Source: WJJR01 sp964440935 (GTDB lineage: Bacteria; Zixibacteria; MSB-5A5; WJJR01). From it: a DNA stretch of 64,000 nucleotides. The DNA lies in contig CAYTTY010000005.1 in the NCBI GenBank assembly GCA_964440935.1, forward strand, positions 56,741 to 120,740, given 5' to 3'. The notes beneath the pieces were generated by a model. That model made no database searches. It was not told the origin of the DNA and saw only the letters and a list, made by a program, of their open reading frames with translations. Position 1 is the stretch's first letter; every line of letters begins with the position of its first letter. Positions 49,555 to 59,408 of the stretch are shown here, one piece after another. Both the position numbers and the translations under genes were made by a program.

Positions 49555-51840
49555 TCATTGAGTGGAGGGTCGGTGTGTTGCGTTCTGTTTCAAGTGCTCT
49601 TCAAAGAATTCAAACGTCAGGTGAATCCGATGTTTCTTCAATGCTCGTGTGCTCAAACCGTGCTTGGCGCCGGGGTAGGTCATCAAATCGAACAGGGTGC
49701 CCTGTTTCTGTAATGCCGACATCAGTTCGGTGGAATTGGTGAACAACACGTTGTCGTCGGCCATGCCGTGGATTAACAGCATTGGTGCGGTGAGGCCCGA
49801 CAGCCACGGGAAGACCGAGCTGGAATCATAACCGTCCGGATTGTTCTGAGGAGTGCCGAGGTAGCGCTCGGTGTAGTGCGTGTCGTAGAGACGCCAGTCG
49901 GTAACCGGGGCGCCGGCGACACCACAGGCGATCCGATCCGACGCTTTCGCCAGCATCATGACGGTCATATAGCCGCCGTAACTCCAACCGTACACACCGA
50001 TGCGCAACGCATCGACATACGGCTGCTTTGCCAGCCAGTCGATACCGGCGAGTTGATCACGCACTTCGATGTGTCCGAGACGCCGGTAGATCGGATTCTC
50101 GAATGCTCTGCCACGTCGCGACGTGCCGCGATTATCGATCTGAAAGATGATGTACCCCTGTTGCGCGAGATACTGGCTGAACATGTCCCTCCAGCTACGT
50201 CGTACCTGTTGGGAGTGCGGGCCACCGTACACGTCAACGATGACCGGATATTGGTGAGTGGTGTCGAAATCGGGCGGCTTAAGGATGCTGTAATATAACG
50301 ATTGGCCGTCCTCAGCAGTGATCGTTCCGAATTCCGGCGTGACGCGATTGTCAACGTATGGCCAGTATGGATGGTCTTCGTCGAGTTCATTCTGTTCGAG
50401 CCATGCCAGTAGCGAACCGTCAACGGCACGAATACTGTACTGTGGCGGCGTCGACGGATTGGAGAAGTATTCGATATACAATGAGACTTCTTCGGCATCA
50501 GCAGCGAAGGTAGCCCCGTGGCAGCCGTCGCCCCTACTGATCTGCACTGGTTGTGACATCGTCTCGGTGTCGTACCGGGTCGTGTAGATCTGATTTCCGA
50601 GAGCGTCATCGCGATTGCTGGAAAACCAGACAGAGCCTTCAGTTTCATCAACGGCCAACAGTCGGCCGACCGGCCACTCTCCTGCGGTCAACATCCGAAT
50701 GAGTGCACCGTTGTTATCGTAGAGATAGAGATGCCGGAATCCGGTGCGTTCCGATGACCAGATGAACGCCTCGCGACGTTTCAAAAAGTGTAGATTGTGG
50801 TGGAGGTTGATCCACGTATCTGATTCCTCAGTCAGCAGCGTTCTTTGCATCAGCGCGACGACATCGACGGCCACGAGGTCGAGACGTTTCTGATCGCGTG
50901 ATTGACGTTGATAGGTGACTGATTTCGCATCCGGCATCCAGTCGACGCGAACCAGGTAGATGTCGGGGTTGGGACCGAGATTTATCCAGCGGGTGGCGCC
51001 ACCGTGTGGACTGACCAAACCCATCTTCACTGTCACATTGGAATCGCCGGTGGCCGGATAGCGCTGCGCAACGATCTCGGTGCGGTCGGGATACACTTCG
51101 AAGCGTTTCTTAATCGGGACCGGGGATTCGTCGAACTGCTTGTAGGCAATGTACGAATCGTCGGGCGCCCACCAGTAGCCGGTGTACTGACCGTATTCCT
51201 CCTGCGCGACGAACTCCGACTCGGCATTGTGAATTGTACCGCCTCCGTCGGTGGTGAGTTGACGTTCATCGCCCGACAGCAAATCGATCACATACAGATT
51301 CTGATCGCGCACGAATGAGACGTATTGTCCCTGTGGCGACACTTTGGGATCAAGCACATACTCCCCGTCTACAACCGTGCGGATCGCATTGGCCGAGTCT
51401 GCGGTAAGGTCATACAGATAGAGCGCGCGTCCCAATGGAAACAGGAGCTTGCGGCTGTCAGGTGACCATTCATAGTGAAGGATACCGTGATACGAAGCCA
51501 TACGCTTGCGTTCACGCCGTGCCTTTTCCTTATCGGTGAGAACCTCCTCAGACACGAGCTGGCGCGAATTGACGAGGAGACGAGCCTCGCCCACATTGAC
51601 ATCATACGCCCACAGGTTCAGTTGATACTGATCGTCGTCGCTGCCGCGTAAATAGCCCACCTGCTTTCCATCCGGCGAAATCGACATGCCGCGTGGACTG
51701 TCACCGGAGAGTGGCGGGTCCTCATAGATGCGATCGATGGTGAGCTTGTCGGCCATGGCGGTGCCAGAGGAGAGGCAGGCAAATCCTAACATCAGCACGG
51801 CGACCAAACGGCGCAGACCACATTGCTCATGGCATGGCAT
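49555..51840 (-). CDS. S9 family dipeptidyl peptidase (DPP-IV-like)
   Basis: 761 residues from MPCHEQCGLRR at 51840 with GGGAGG upstream. Signal peptide to about GTAMA. N-terminal beta-propeller (SISPDGKQVGYLRG, HYEWSPDSRKLLF, AESEFVAQEEYGQYTGYWWAPDDSYIAY with the Glu pair that binds the substrate N-terminus), then an alpha/beta-hydrolase with Ser in GVYGWSYGGYMTV, Asp in GMADDNVLF and His in AKHGLSTRA. Cuts dipeptides after Pro/Ala in the periplasm. No operon partner. Confidence 0.96.
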   Translation of the reverse strand: MPCHEQCGLRRLVAVLMLGFACLSSGTAMADKLTIDRIYEDPPLSGDSPRGMSISPDGKQVGYLRGSDDDQYQLNLWAYDVNVGEARLLVNSRQLVSEEVLTDKEKARRERKRMASYHGILHYEWSPDSRKLLFPLGRALYLYDLTADSANAIRTVVDGEYVLDPKVSPQGQYVSFVRDQNLYVIDLLSGDERQLTTDGGGTIHNAESEFVAQEEYGQYTGYWWAPDDSYIAYKQFDESPVPIKKRFEVYPDRTEIVAQRYPATGDSNVTVKMGLVSPHGGATRWINLGPNPDIYLVRVDWMPDAKSVTYQRQSRDQKRLDLVAVDVVALMQRTLLTEESDTWINLHHNLHFLKRREAFIWSSERTGFRHLYLYDNNGALIRMLTAGEWPVGRLLAVDETEGSVWFSSNRDDALGNQIYTTRYDTETMSQPVQISRGDGCHGATFAADAEEVSLYIEYFSNPSTPPQYSIRAVDGSLLAWLEQNELDEDHPYWPYVDNRVTPEFGTITAEDGQSLYYSILKPPDFDTTHQYPVIVDVYGGPHSQQVRRSWRDMFSQYLAQQGYIIFQIDNRGTSRRGRAFENPIYRRLGHIEVRDQLAGIDWLAKQPYVDALRIGVYGWSYGGYMTVMMLAKASDRIACGVAGAPVTDWRLYDTHYTERYLGTPQNNPDGYDSSSVFPWLSGLTAPMLLIHGMADDNVLFTNSTELMSALQKQGTLFDLMTYPGAKHGLSTRALKKHRIHLTFEFFEEHLKQNATHRPSTQ

Positions 51841-51944
51841 ATAACGACCTCCCGAATCTCGCTGACAGAATGCAGTGAGACTCACAAGAATTGCAAGTGC
51901 GATAAGGGGACAATTGTCAAGAACGAGTCGGGTGGCAGGACGGA

Positions 51945-53270
51945 CTAGTTTTCGTTCGCACGTTCCGGCTGCCAGAGGTGCGGCGTAATCAGAACTGTCA
52001 CCTCCGTCTCCTCAGTGCGCTGGTCGGAATGACGGAATAAGCGGCCGAGGATGGGGATGTCACCCAGCAGCGGCACCTTGCGCTCGACATTCATGCGGTT
52101 GTTCACTTTTAGGCCTCCAATCACGACTGTCTCACCCGTAAAGAGGCGTACTTTCGTGGTTACGCTTCGCTTCAGCGTTACGGGAAGCCCGGTGCTACCC
52201 GAACCGATGACATCGGAGACTTCGGGTTCCACCTCGAGTGTAATCTCCCCGTCACCCGAGACATAGGGTGTAATGGTCAAGACGATGCCGGTTTTAATGA
52301 CTTCCAGTTGCGCGTACGCGAACGACACGGATCCGGTGAGAATGGAGAAGTACTCTTCACGGCCGATGAAGATGCGGGCCTTATTTCCTTCCAGCGTCGC
52401 GACGCGCGGATTGGCACGGATCTCCGCGTCTCCTTCTTCGACAAGGGCATCAAGACGAGCGCGGAACTGCCCAACCCAACGGCCGGACTCAATGCCGATT
52501 GATTGGAACATTGCGCCGATCCGCCCCTGCGCGGGCGCGTAGGCGGAGTCGCCACGTGTGAAGGGGTACATATCGATACGGGCGCTGTCACCACTGGTGC
52601 TCGCGCCGCCGGCACTGAGCGAAATGCCCAACTGACGCGCGACATCGGATGACGCCTCGGTAACGAGTGCCTCAATCATGACCTGGCGCGGTGGCGTGTC
52701 GATGCGAGCCAAGTCGGCCTTCATGCGCGCGATGATTGCGGGCGATCCTGTGAGTGCCACGGTGTTTGTTTCGCGGCTGACACGTAAGTAGGGCTCATAG
52801 TACGACGACATCAGCATCGGAATATCGTTAGCCTTAATGTAGCTCGGCCGATACAACTCCGTTTCGGTCAGCAATGGAAAAGACGGATTCTCGGGGCGCG
52901 GCTGACCTACCAAATAATAATTGCCCATCCAGCGATAGGTCAGTCCAAACGGACTCAAACAACGGGTCATCGCCTCTTCCAGTGGTATATCTTCCAGTTC
53001 GATCGTGAGTATCCCGGAGACGGTTTCATCGGCTACGATATTGACATAGCATTGCGCGCCGAGAGCGTTTAGAATCTCGCGCACATCGGAATCATAGAAT
53101 ACGTTGGTGACCAGACATTCCCGCGCCAGCTCGCGTTCTGGATCTGGAGAGGCTGCCTGCGGTGCCTGTCCTGCAGCGCCGCGGCTGAGGAGAGCGAGGC
53201 TCACTGCGGTGAATAAGAGTATCTCACACGCGGAAAGCCTATTGCAGAGGTGACGACTCTTTAATCGCAA
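51945..53270 (-). CDS. Short secretin of the type II/PilQ kind
   Basis: 441 residues with a signal peptide ending RGAAGQ. An STN/N0-like domain (VREILNALGAQCYVNIVADE, about 65-115), an N1-like domain (about 140-200, RVSRETNTVALTGSPAII), then the secretin core: VMIEALVTEASSD, ATLEGNKARIFIG, RSVTTKVRLFTGETVVIGGL and VPLLGDIPILGRLFR, ending VLITPHLW. Forms a ring channel in the outer membrane. Much shorter than PilQ or GspD. Its start lies 32 bases inside the upstream gene, so the two are coupled. Confidence 0.92.
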   Translation of the reverse strand: MRLKSRHLCNRLSACEILLFTAVSLALLSRGAAGQAPQAASPDPERELARECLVTNVFYDSDVREILNALGAQCYVNIVADETVSGILTIELEDIPLEEAMTRCLSPFGLTYRWMGNYYLVGQPRPENPSFPLLTETELYRPSYIKANDIPMLMSSYYEPYLRVSRETNTVALTGSPAIIARMKADLARIDTPPRQVMIEALVTEASSDVARQLGISLSAGGASTSGDSARIDMYPFTRGDSAYAPAQGRIGAMFQSIGIESGRWVGQFRARLDALVEEGDAEIRANPRVATLEGNKARIFIGREEYFSILTGSVSFAYAQLEVIKTGIVLTITPYVSGDGEITLEVEPEVSDVIGSGSTGLPVTLKRSVTTKVRLFTGETVVIGGLKVNNRMNVERKVPLLGDIPILGRLFRHSDQRTEETEVTVLITPHLWQPERANEN

Positions 53271-54960
53271 ATTCCTTCTCCCGCGTTGCCGGTGCTTTGC
53301 CGCCGTAATTAATGATCACGCGTGCTCGGTAGAGTCCTTCGGTCAGACCCTCGAGTGTTTGCGAGGTCACCAAACGTGTTTGACCTGGCAAGACATAGGT
53401 GCTGTCGGTTTCCAGAAGGAGTGTTGCCAAATCCTCGTAGCGGCCGGTATCGAGGACCGCGATGTCGGACGTTCCCTTACCTGGATTGAACCAGCGTTCC
53501 ACCTCGACCCGTCCCGAAATTACAGTGTGGATATTTCCGGTATTCCGGAAGTCAGTTAACAGCGTGATACTGCCGCCCACGTCCGGACCCGTGTCGATCT
53601 TCACAATCTCACCCGATTTGGTCAATTTCGGGGGCACCGTCATGAACATGGGTACGTAGAGGGGTGATGGCAGCGTGGCGGCCAACGTGTCTGTCGTTGC
53701 CTTGCTGTTGACCACGATCGCACCGTAATACCCGCCCGCCGCATTATCCGGCACATTGACGCTGACGCGGACATTCTGGCGACGTGAGGGATTCAACGTA
53801 AATGTCATCGGATCGACACTCAACCACGAGACGCAAGAGCGCTCGCCTCCGCTTGGATCTTCTTCAATCCACTGCTGTCCTTCACGCCCGATGCGAAGAT
53901 CACCAAACGTGAGCCTGCACTCGACCGGCACATCCTCGCGATTGTGTACGGTGAAGCCCATCACGCGAAAACCGGCGGCCGGGACAGATTCGTCGTAGGA
54001 GTTCGGATTCACTTCGACATACAGCGGCCGCGCCCTGGACTGCTCACCAACGACCTCGGTGCGTTGAGGCGAGATGTTGAGTGTCGCCTGAGAAATCGCC
54101 GGTGATCGACCCCCGTATTCAACGAAGGCCTTTGCTGTGTACGTTCCGGCGCTGCGTGGCAAAGGGAGGAGTGTTTGCAGTTCTGATATAGCCCCCGGCA
54201 ACACCGCACCGCGTCCGGCACCGAGTCGCGTGTCTTTGACCAGGCGTTTGTGCTCGTCGCGAATCAGCAGACGCCCTTCGGTGAACACATGGACATTCCC
54301 CGTGTTCTGAACACTGAGAATAAAGAACAGTGATTGATCGCCGTATCGGCGTGACAGGACAGGATCATCCTTTGTGAGCTTGGTCTGGAGATCACCTGTT
54401 TCCAGTCGACGCACCGATCCACGAGGGCGCAGTACCTCTATTTCGACCCACGCGGGGATTTGAAAGCGGTAGTCGACCCGCGCCGGCATCCCCTCTCCGG
54501 TGCGTGCCTCGCGTTTGTCATCGAGGATCTCAAATACCACTGCCGCATAGGCCCCGCCACGGGCATCGTACGGAACTTCGATCCCCACCGGTACCACGCC
54601 GATCTCACCGGCCGGTATGGTGATCGTCGACGGAGGTAAAGCGAACCACTCCCGGCACGAGTAAATGGTTGAGGTATCGGAAACGCGATACTCTCCCATG
54701 ATCCCTTGAACCATGTCCTTGACCAGTACTTTGACCGAGACGGGACTCTCTGGATCCTGGTTGGACAATTCAAATTGAACGCCCGACCGCGATCCGGGCT
54801 TGAGTTGGAGGGTCGACACTTGGGGTGACAGCAAAACGTTGAATTGCCCCCATGTGGGTACTGCCTGCGCGAGTACGGCGAGGGCCACCACTAGAGACAG
54901 TAGCGACGGTAGCCACGACACGGACCAGACCGCGCAGGTCGGGGTCTGCGAATTCTGCAT
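53239..54960 (-). CDS. Periplasmic protein with tandem Ig-like domains
   Basis: 573 residues; GAGG before the ATG at 54960; signal peptide ends VPTWGQ. Two similar modules: about 35-165 (LLSPQVSTLQLKPGSRSGVQ ... CREWFALPPSTITIPAGEI ... VEVPYDARGGAYAAVVFE) and about 310-440 (CVSWLSVDPMTFTLNPSRRQ ... VNVPDNAAGGYYGAIVVN). The pattern recalls Ig-like periplasmic chaperones and DUF916 surface-binding domains. A third strand-rich region precedes the C-terminus. Downstream secretin suggests a role in exporting or assembling surface proteins. A terminator upstream (55060-55089) separates it from 55187-55900. Confidence 0.75.
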   Translation of the reverse strand: MQNSQTPTCAVWSVSWLPSLLSLVVALAVLAQAVPTWGQFNVLLSPQVSTLQLKPGSRSGVQFELSNQDPESPVSVKVLVKDMVQGIMGEYRVSDTSTIYSCREWFALPPSTITIPAGEIGVVPVGIEVPYDARGGAYAAVVFEILDDKREARTGEGMPARVDYRFQIPAWVEIEVLRPRGSVRRLETGDLQTKLTKDDPVLSRRYGDQSLFFILSVQNTGNVHVFTEGRLLIRDEHKRLVKDTRLGAGRGAVLPGAISELQTLLPLPRSAGTYTAKAFVEYGGRSPAISQATLNISPQRTEVVGEQSRARPLYVEVNPNSYDESVPAAGFRVMGFTVHNREDVPVECRLTFGDLRIGREGQQWIEEDPSGGERSCVSWLSVDPMTFTLNPSRRQNVRVSVNVPDNAAGGYYGAIVVNSKATTDTLAATLPSPLYVPMFMTVPPKLTKSGEIVKIDTGPDVGGSITLLTDFRNTGNIHTVISGRVEVERWFNPGKGTSDIAVLDTGRYEDLATLLLETDSTYVLPGQTRLVTSQTLEGLTEGLYRARVIINYGGKAPATREKEFAIKESSPLQ

Positions 54961-55059
54961 ACGAGTATCCTCGTGTTTAGCCAGCTATTAAAATGACCAC
55001 GTCATAGTCATCCGGTCAAGGTATCCGCCGTCAATTCAACTCCCGAATTGTCAAAAAGC

Positions 55060-55089
55060 ACCGGCGCGGAAGTTGCCTTCAGCGCCGGT
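55060..55089 (-). terminator. Rho-independent terminator
   Basis: ACCGGCGC (55060-55067) and GCGCCGGT (55082-55089) plus inner GAAG/CTTC, followed on the minus strand by GCTTTTTGAC. Ends the gene at 55187-55900. Confidence 0.88.
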
Positions 55090-55186
55090 ACAGTACTCAC
55101 AAACAGCCTTCATTCCACTGGAGTGCCGCACTCCGGTTCTCGCCCGACTGATCGAGCCCCGTTGATGGGCTCTCATGGCGATCCGA

Positions 55187-55900
55187 TCAGAACAGAATTC
55201 CCCAGTCGCCGGTATCGGGTTCAATCCAGGGCTTCTGGTTCCGTAGGACCAGTGTGATCAAGGCCTCGTCCTCGTATTCGCACGCCGTGTTGCATTCGAC
55301 GACACAGATCTTATTCCACAGCTTCCAAGACACCCCAAAATGCAGCGGCCACGGCTCCCCATTGGGACCGAATGGGACATCTTCGAGCAGATCGTCGTCA
55401 TCATTCAGAACAGGCGCCGGAACCCAGCCCCGGTCATTGGCCTCAAAGAAGCCACCGCCCAAATACTCGAATGAATAGGCGATGTCGATCGGTGTCTTGT
55501 CGGGATTCTGATCGACGGGCATCAAGTTCTCGAACCCGGAATAGTCGACCAGGACATCTCCATTGGATGCCAAAACCGCCTCAATGCTGTTGCCGGCATA
55601 GCAGCCCGGTTTGCGGACGAACCACTGCCATTCATTCCAGGCCAGCCGGAACTTAATCCACTGGGCAATCGATGCATGGATGCGGACGGGGATCTGCCAC
55701 TCCACTTTATTGCAGTTCCCTTCCACCGGTTCGCCGAGACGGAACAGACGAGCGTCCCGATCAGTAATCGGCTGTACAACCCACTCACCGTTTTCATTTA
55801 GCCAGTAGACTTCCGATTCTCCGCCACCCTGTGCGGTGGCAACGCTGAGACACGCGAACGCCATACTCAGCGCGAGAGCGACTATTAAGACTTTGCGCAT
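55187..55900 (-). CDS. Secreted protein of unknown function
   Basis: 237 residues; GAGGAGG before the ATG at 55900; signal peptide cut near SVATAQ. Trp-rich mature part with four or five Cys (GNCNKVEW, RKPGCYAG, NKICVVECNTACEYED) and an acidic DDDD loop. The end, VECNTACEYEDEALITLVLRN, resembles the end of the protein at 56008-56895 (VEHTPSEYDREAVIILQMEN). Unknown family. Confidence 0.75.
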   Translation of the reverse strand: MRKVLIVALALSMAFACLSVATAQGGGESEVYWLNENGEWVVQPITDRDARLFRLGEPVEGNCNKVEWQIPVRIHASIAQWIKFRLAWNEWQWFVRKPGCYAGNSIEAVLASNGDVLVDYSGFENLMPVDQNPDKTPIDIAYSFEYLGGGFFEANDRGWVPAPVLNDDDDLLEDVPFGPNGEPWPLHFGVSWKLWNKICVVECNTACEYEDEALITLVLRNQKPWIEPDTGDWGILF

Positions 55901-56007
55901 CGTTCCTCCTCATTGGATATGTATGAGTGACCAATCGGTTGAAGTACGCACGATGTCGGTCTGTATGATCGGGGGATCTCGCATTGTTCCTCCCTTCTGC
56001 TGGTAGC

Positions 56008-56895
56008 TTAAGGCGATGATTCGATGAAGACCTCGTGATTCTCCATCTGCAGTATGATGACCGCTTCGCGATCATACTCGGATGGCGTATGTTCCACCGT
56101 GATATCGAACCGACCCCAGAGACAGAACACGACTGGTATTTCATTTCCAGCGACGAGCAACCGTAGGGCATTAAACTGATCAGGCATGAGGAACGGCTCG
56201 GGAGGGATCGGCTCACATCGATCTGAGATCTGGTATCTGACCGGAAGGGGAATGCTCGCACTCCCAATATCCGGAATCAGTGGTCCGAAGTTTCCGAATG
56301 ACACAGTGCAATTGGTATTTGACGTCACTCCCATCGCTATCAGCTGTGAGGCGTAGACTCCCGCTTTACGGACATCGATCTCCAAATCGGTCGCGTCCAC
56401 TGTCCATTCAATGTATGGTGGCGCGGCACACCTGACGACTCCCGGAAGAGCCACGGTGTGGCACTCCGACACCGTAACACCTGTACGAATCTTGGACATC
56501 ACAACTCCGAGAGAACAGAGTCCCTCGAATGCAAGTGTGGCTTTGGCCATTTTGGTGACAGGTGTCGTGGCCGTAAGGTAAATGCCGAAGCCGTTACCAC
56601 AGACAGGGTCTTTAAGGAACGTTGGTTCGCCAGACTCAAAGAACGGGCTGGACGCCGTCACACAGGAGGCACAGGTTTCGGGTATTGGCACGAACACCTG
56701 CTGCACGGGGGCTGCACCAACAAAAACCGTGTAGTCACATCTGGTCACGCCGAGCGTGGAGTCATACTTGCACTGTCCAGTAATCGTAGTGACGGGTTGA
56801 GCGCCAACCACTCCTGCCGACATCGCCACGAGCAGAATGGCAAGGAAAACCGGACGGCACCTGATACGACGAAAAGCGTAGAGTCTACGGCTCAT
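56008..56895 (-). CDS. Secreted Cys-rich protein of unknown function
   Basis: 295 residues from MSRRLYAFRRIRCRP at 56895 (GGGAG nine bases upstream). Signal peptide to VVGAQ. Cys pairs (ITGQCKYDSTLGVTRCDY, PETCASCV, GLCSLG...SECHT...VVRCAAPP) suggest disulfides. Beta-rich; C-terminal VEHTPSEYDREAVIILQMEN resembles the neighbouring 55187-55900 protein, so both may be exported or assembled by the same machinery. Unknown family. Confidence 0.7.
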   Translation of the reverse strand: MSRRLYAFRRIRCRPVFLAILLVAMSAGVVGAQPVTTITGQCKYDSTLGVTRCDYTVFVGAAPVQQVFVPIPETCASCVTASSPFFESGEPTFLKDPVCGNGFGIYLTATTPVTKMAKATLAFEGLCSLGVVMSKIRTGVTVSECHTVALPGVVRCAAPPYIEWTVDATDLEIDVRKAGVYASQLIAMGVTSNTNCTVSFGNFGPLIPDIGSASIPLPVRYQISDRCEPIPPEPFLMPDQFNALRLLVAGNEIPVVFCLWGRFDITVEHTPSEYDREAVIILQMENHEVFIESSP

Positions 56896-57483
56896 CTGAA
56901 AGCACTCCCAGTCCTGTTGACGGAGCACTACCCGTTAGGTTAACCGTTACCCTGTTCAGGACTACATGTATCCACTTCGCCAGTACTGATGTGGCTATGA
57001 CATCTTGCTACGCAATGTGGAATCTGTATCAGGCCGTGGGCAAATGTCAAGACCATCTTGACATACTGCGATTGTCATTGTGCGATTTATATTCCGTCCC
57101 GTCATAGTTATGTTGCCATCCGCAGTATACTCGTCTATCAGGGATCGACGTCGGTTAGCACTTCGGGGATCGTTCGATGCCAGGAATCTCGATCAACGAA
57201 CGCATTACAGAAACGGTATTATCATGGGGCCAAACAGGTTGACTCACAGATGGAGAGCGATATTGTATCGCTTTTGGTCCCAAGGCGGCACGCCGGGAGC
57301 TCAGGTCATGGTGTCCTAAGTGTTAGGATGGGGCACGGCGCGATTGGCCATTGATAATTCCGAGGGACACTTGTAAATGTGCAACCGAATAGTACGTATG
57401 TTTGTCTTGATTCATAGATTCTGATTGCCGCCGCCTGACAGCGGCAATTGACTTGGTCCCACAGTCACGGGAGAAGGCCATCA
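56896..57483. other. Gap without a gene
   Basis: About 590 bases between divergent genes; no convincing frame, hairpin or RNA. Promoters for the secreted-protein genes (minus) and the serine hydrolase (plus) should be here. Confidence 0.5.
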
Positions 57484-58032
57484 ATGATTCGACTTGTAAA
57501 AACGCTGTTCATCGTAGCCTGTTTCGGGTCTTCAACAAGCGGGTTCCTGGTTGCCCAGCCAGACCCATCTCAGGCTGAGGAGGAACGGGCAATGGAGGTG
57601 CTGCGCGCGTTCCAGGCCGGTGGCCTTGACAGGGTGCTTGAGACCATGAATACCCACTGGGCACCTCCCGAAGACACCGGCGAACGTGAATCCCGTTGGG
57701 TGAAAGCGTTACCATCAATGATCGAAGAGTACGGGGATGGTGAGGTGGTGCGCGTCATGAGGAAGGCACCGCATGTGCTGACGTTTGTCACCGAACGGAC
57801 CGATGGTCCACCGCTGGCCTACACGTTCGAATTCGAATCCAAGCCGCCGCATCGCATCCTGCAGTTGAGTGTCGATACGGACGCTGGAGGCGAGGGGCCC
57901 GGCTTGCCGCCGTTGCAACTGGCCGATGACACAGCGATTGATACTATTGGTAACGTGATTGAACCGTGGGTCAATCGCCTGGCTGACGACGGCCTGTTCT
58001 CGGGAACGGTTCTGGTTGGCGTTGATGGTCAG
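57484..58032 (+). pseudogene. Serine hydrolase (beta-lactamase-like), 5' part, interrupted by IS
   Basis: 183 codons from ATG at 57484 (GAGAAGG upstream). Signal peptide to GFLVAQ, then an N-terminal domain (EERAMEVLRAFQAGG...RILQLSVDTD), then the start of a beta-lactamase/PBP-like domain up to VLVGVDGQ. At 58032 the gene is cut by an IS256-family element; the rest continues in frame at 59418. Without the IS the sequence reads VLVGVDGQSVYAGAWGKASL, a normal serine-hydrolase strand. Confidence 0.9.
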
Positions 58033-59408
58033 GTCATGCAACAGTCTTTCTGTAAAATTGCTTAGCGGTGTCACATGCTCTCCATGTTGAGATAGATTCG
58101 TTCGGCTTCCCACTCTTCACTGATTTCACACAGAACGGCGCTGACCAGACGCAGTAGCGATGCGTCATTCGGGAACAAATGCGCGACAGCGGTGCGTCGG
58201 CGAATCTCCTGGTTGAGTCGTTCGAGCCCGTTGGTCGTGCGTAGCCGCCTCCGGTGCGCCGCAGGCAACACAAAGACCGCCAGTCCCTCGGGAATGTTCT
58301 CTTCGGCCCAGGCCGCCAGTTTGGGTGCCGTCTTCCGGTAGTGTTCGCAGAAGCGTGCCAGCAGACGGTCGGCCTCGGTGCGGTCCGGTGCATTGAAGAT
58401 GGCACGGATCGCCTCGGCCACTGCGTGCCGCATGGCCTGCGTCGGGATGTACGCCTGCGCGTTCTGCTGCAAATGGAACTGACACCGCTGCCACGGCACC
58501 GCCGGCAACGTGGCCTTGCGCGCCGCCTTCAACCCTTCGTGATCATCCGAGACGATTAACTGCACACCCTGCAGACCCCGTTCCAGCAACCCACTGAGGA
58601 ACGCACGCCAATGCACTTCCGCTTCCGAGAGCGACACACTCACGCCCAGCACACTGCGGCGGCCGTTGGCCAACACGCCCACGGCAACCAGCACCGCACA
58701 ATCCACCACCGTCCCGCCGTGACGCACCTTCTCGTACCGCGCATCCAAAATCAGATACGGCACCTCACCCAACGGTCGGTTCCGCCACGATTCAAGCTCC
58801 TCGTCCAACAAGGCCGTGGCGCGTGAGACGTCAGTGGACGACACATCCAGGCCACACAACTCCGCTGTGATCTCCCGCACCCGGCGTGTGGACACGCCCT
58901 GCACGTACATCTCCGCGATCGCCAGCTTCAAGGCCCGTTCACTGCGCAAGCCCCGCTCCAGCGAACGCGGATAGAACCCGGCCACACCGGGCGCCGTGTC
59001 CCGTACCTGCGGCACCGCCAAGCCCAACTCACCAACACGCGTCCGCAACGTCTTGTCTTTGTACCCGTTCGCGTACCCCCGGCGCTCCGCCACGCGCTCG
59101 TACGGACTCGCCTGCAAATACGCCGACCGCTCCAGCTTCATCGATTCGTTTAACAAGAGCGCGATCGCCTCCGCCATTCCATCCAGACCGCACTCGGTCA
59201 ATGTCTCAACCACCTGCTGAATCGCCTTGCCATCCACGCCCCCAACGGACGTATTATCTCTCTGGTGGGTCATGTCGTGTCTCCTCCTCGTTGGTTTGGT
59301 TTGCACACCGCCAACAAGAAGAGCCGGTGTGACCCGCCTTCGCAAGATCCGGGTACCGATCCCCGCAGACCAGACCCGACGAATTTACAGAAGAGATGTT
59401 ACACGCCC
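58033..59408. mobile_element. IS256-family insertion sequence
   Basis: 1376 bp between direct copies of GATGGTCAG (58024-58032 and 59409-59417), a 9-bp target duplication. Imperfect terminal inverted repeats at 58035-58060 and 59380-59405 (about 18 of 26, sharing TTCTGTAAA). Carries a single transposase gene on the minus strand. The clean duplication and the uneroded host gene suggest a recent insertion. Confidence 0.93.
58071..59273 (-). CDS. IS256-family transposase
   Basis: 400 residues from MTHQRDNTSVGG at 59273 with GGAGGAG upstream. DDE catalytic residues: Asp in LILDARYEKVRHGG, Asp in LIVSDDHEGLKAA, Glu in TTNGLERLNQEIRRRT; also CQFHLQQNA. Mutator-type cut or copy transposition within the element. 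Full length and uninterrupted, so probably active. Confidence 0.96.
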   Translation of the reverse strand: MTHQRDNTSVGGVDGKAIQQVVETLTECGLDGMAEAIALLLNESMKLERSAYLQASPYERVAERRGYANGYKDKTLRTRVGELGLAVPQVRDTAPGVAGFYPRSLERGLRSERALKLAIAEMYVQGVSTRRVREITAELCGLDVSSTDVSRATALLDEELESWRNRPLGEVPYLILDARYEKVRHGGTVVDCAVLVAVGVLANGRRSVLGVSVSLSEAEVHWRAFLSGLLERGLQGVQLIVSDDHEGLKAARKATLPAVPWQRCQFHLQQNAQAYIPTQAMRHAVAEAIRAIFNAPDRTEADRLLARFCEHYRKTAPKLAAWAEENIPEGLAVFVLPAAHRRRLRTTNGLERLNQEIRRRTAVAHLFPNDASLLRLVSAVLCEISEEWEAERIYLNMESM

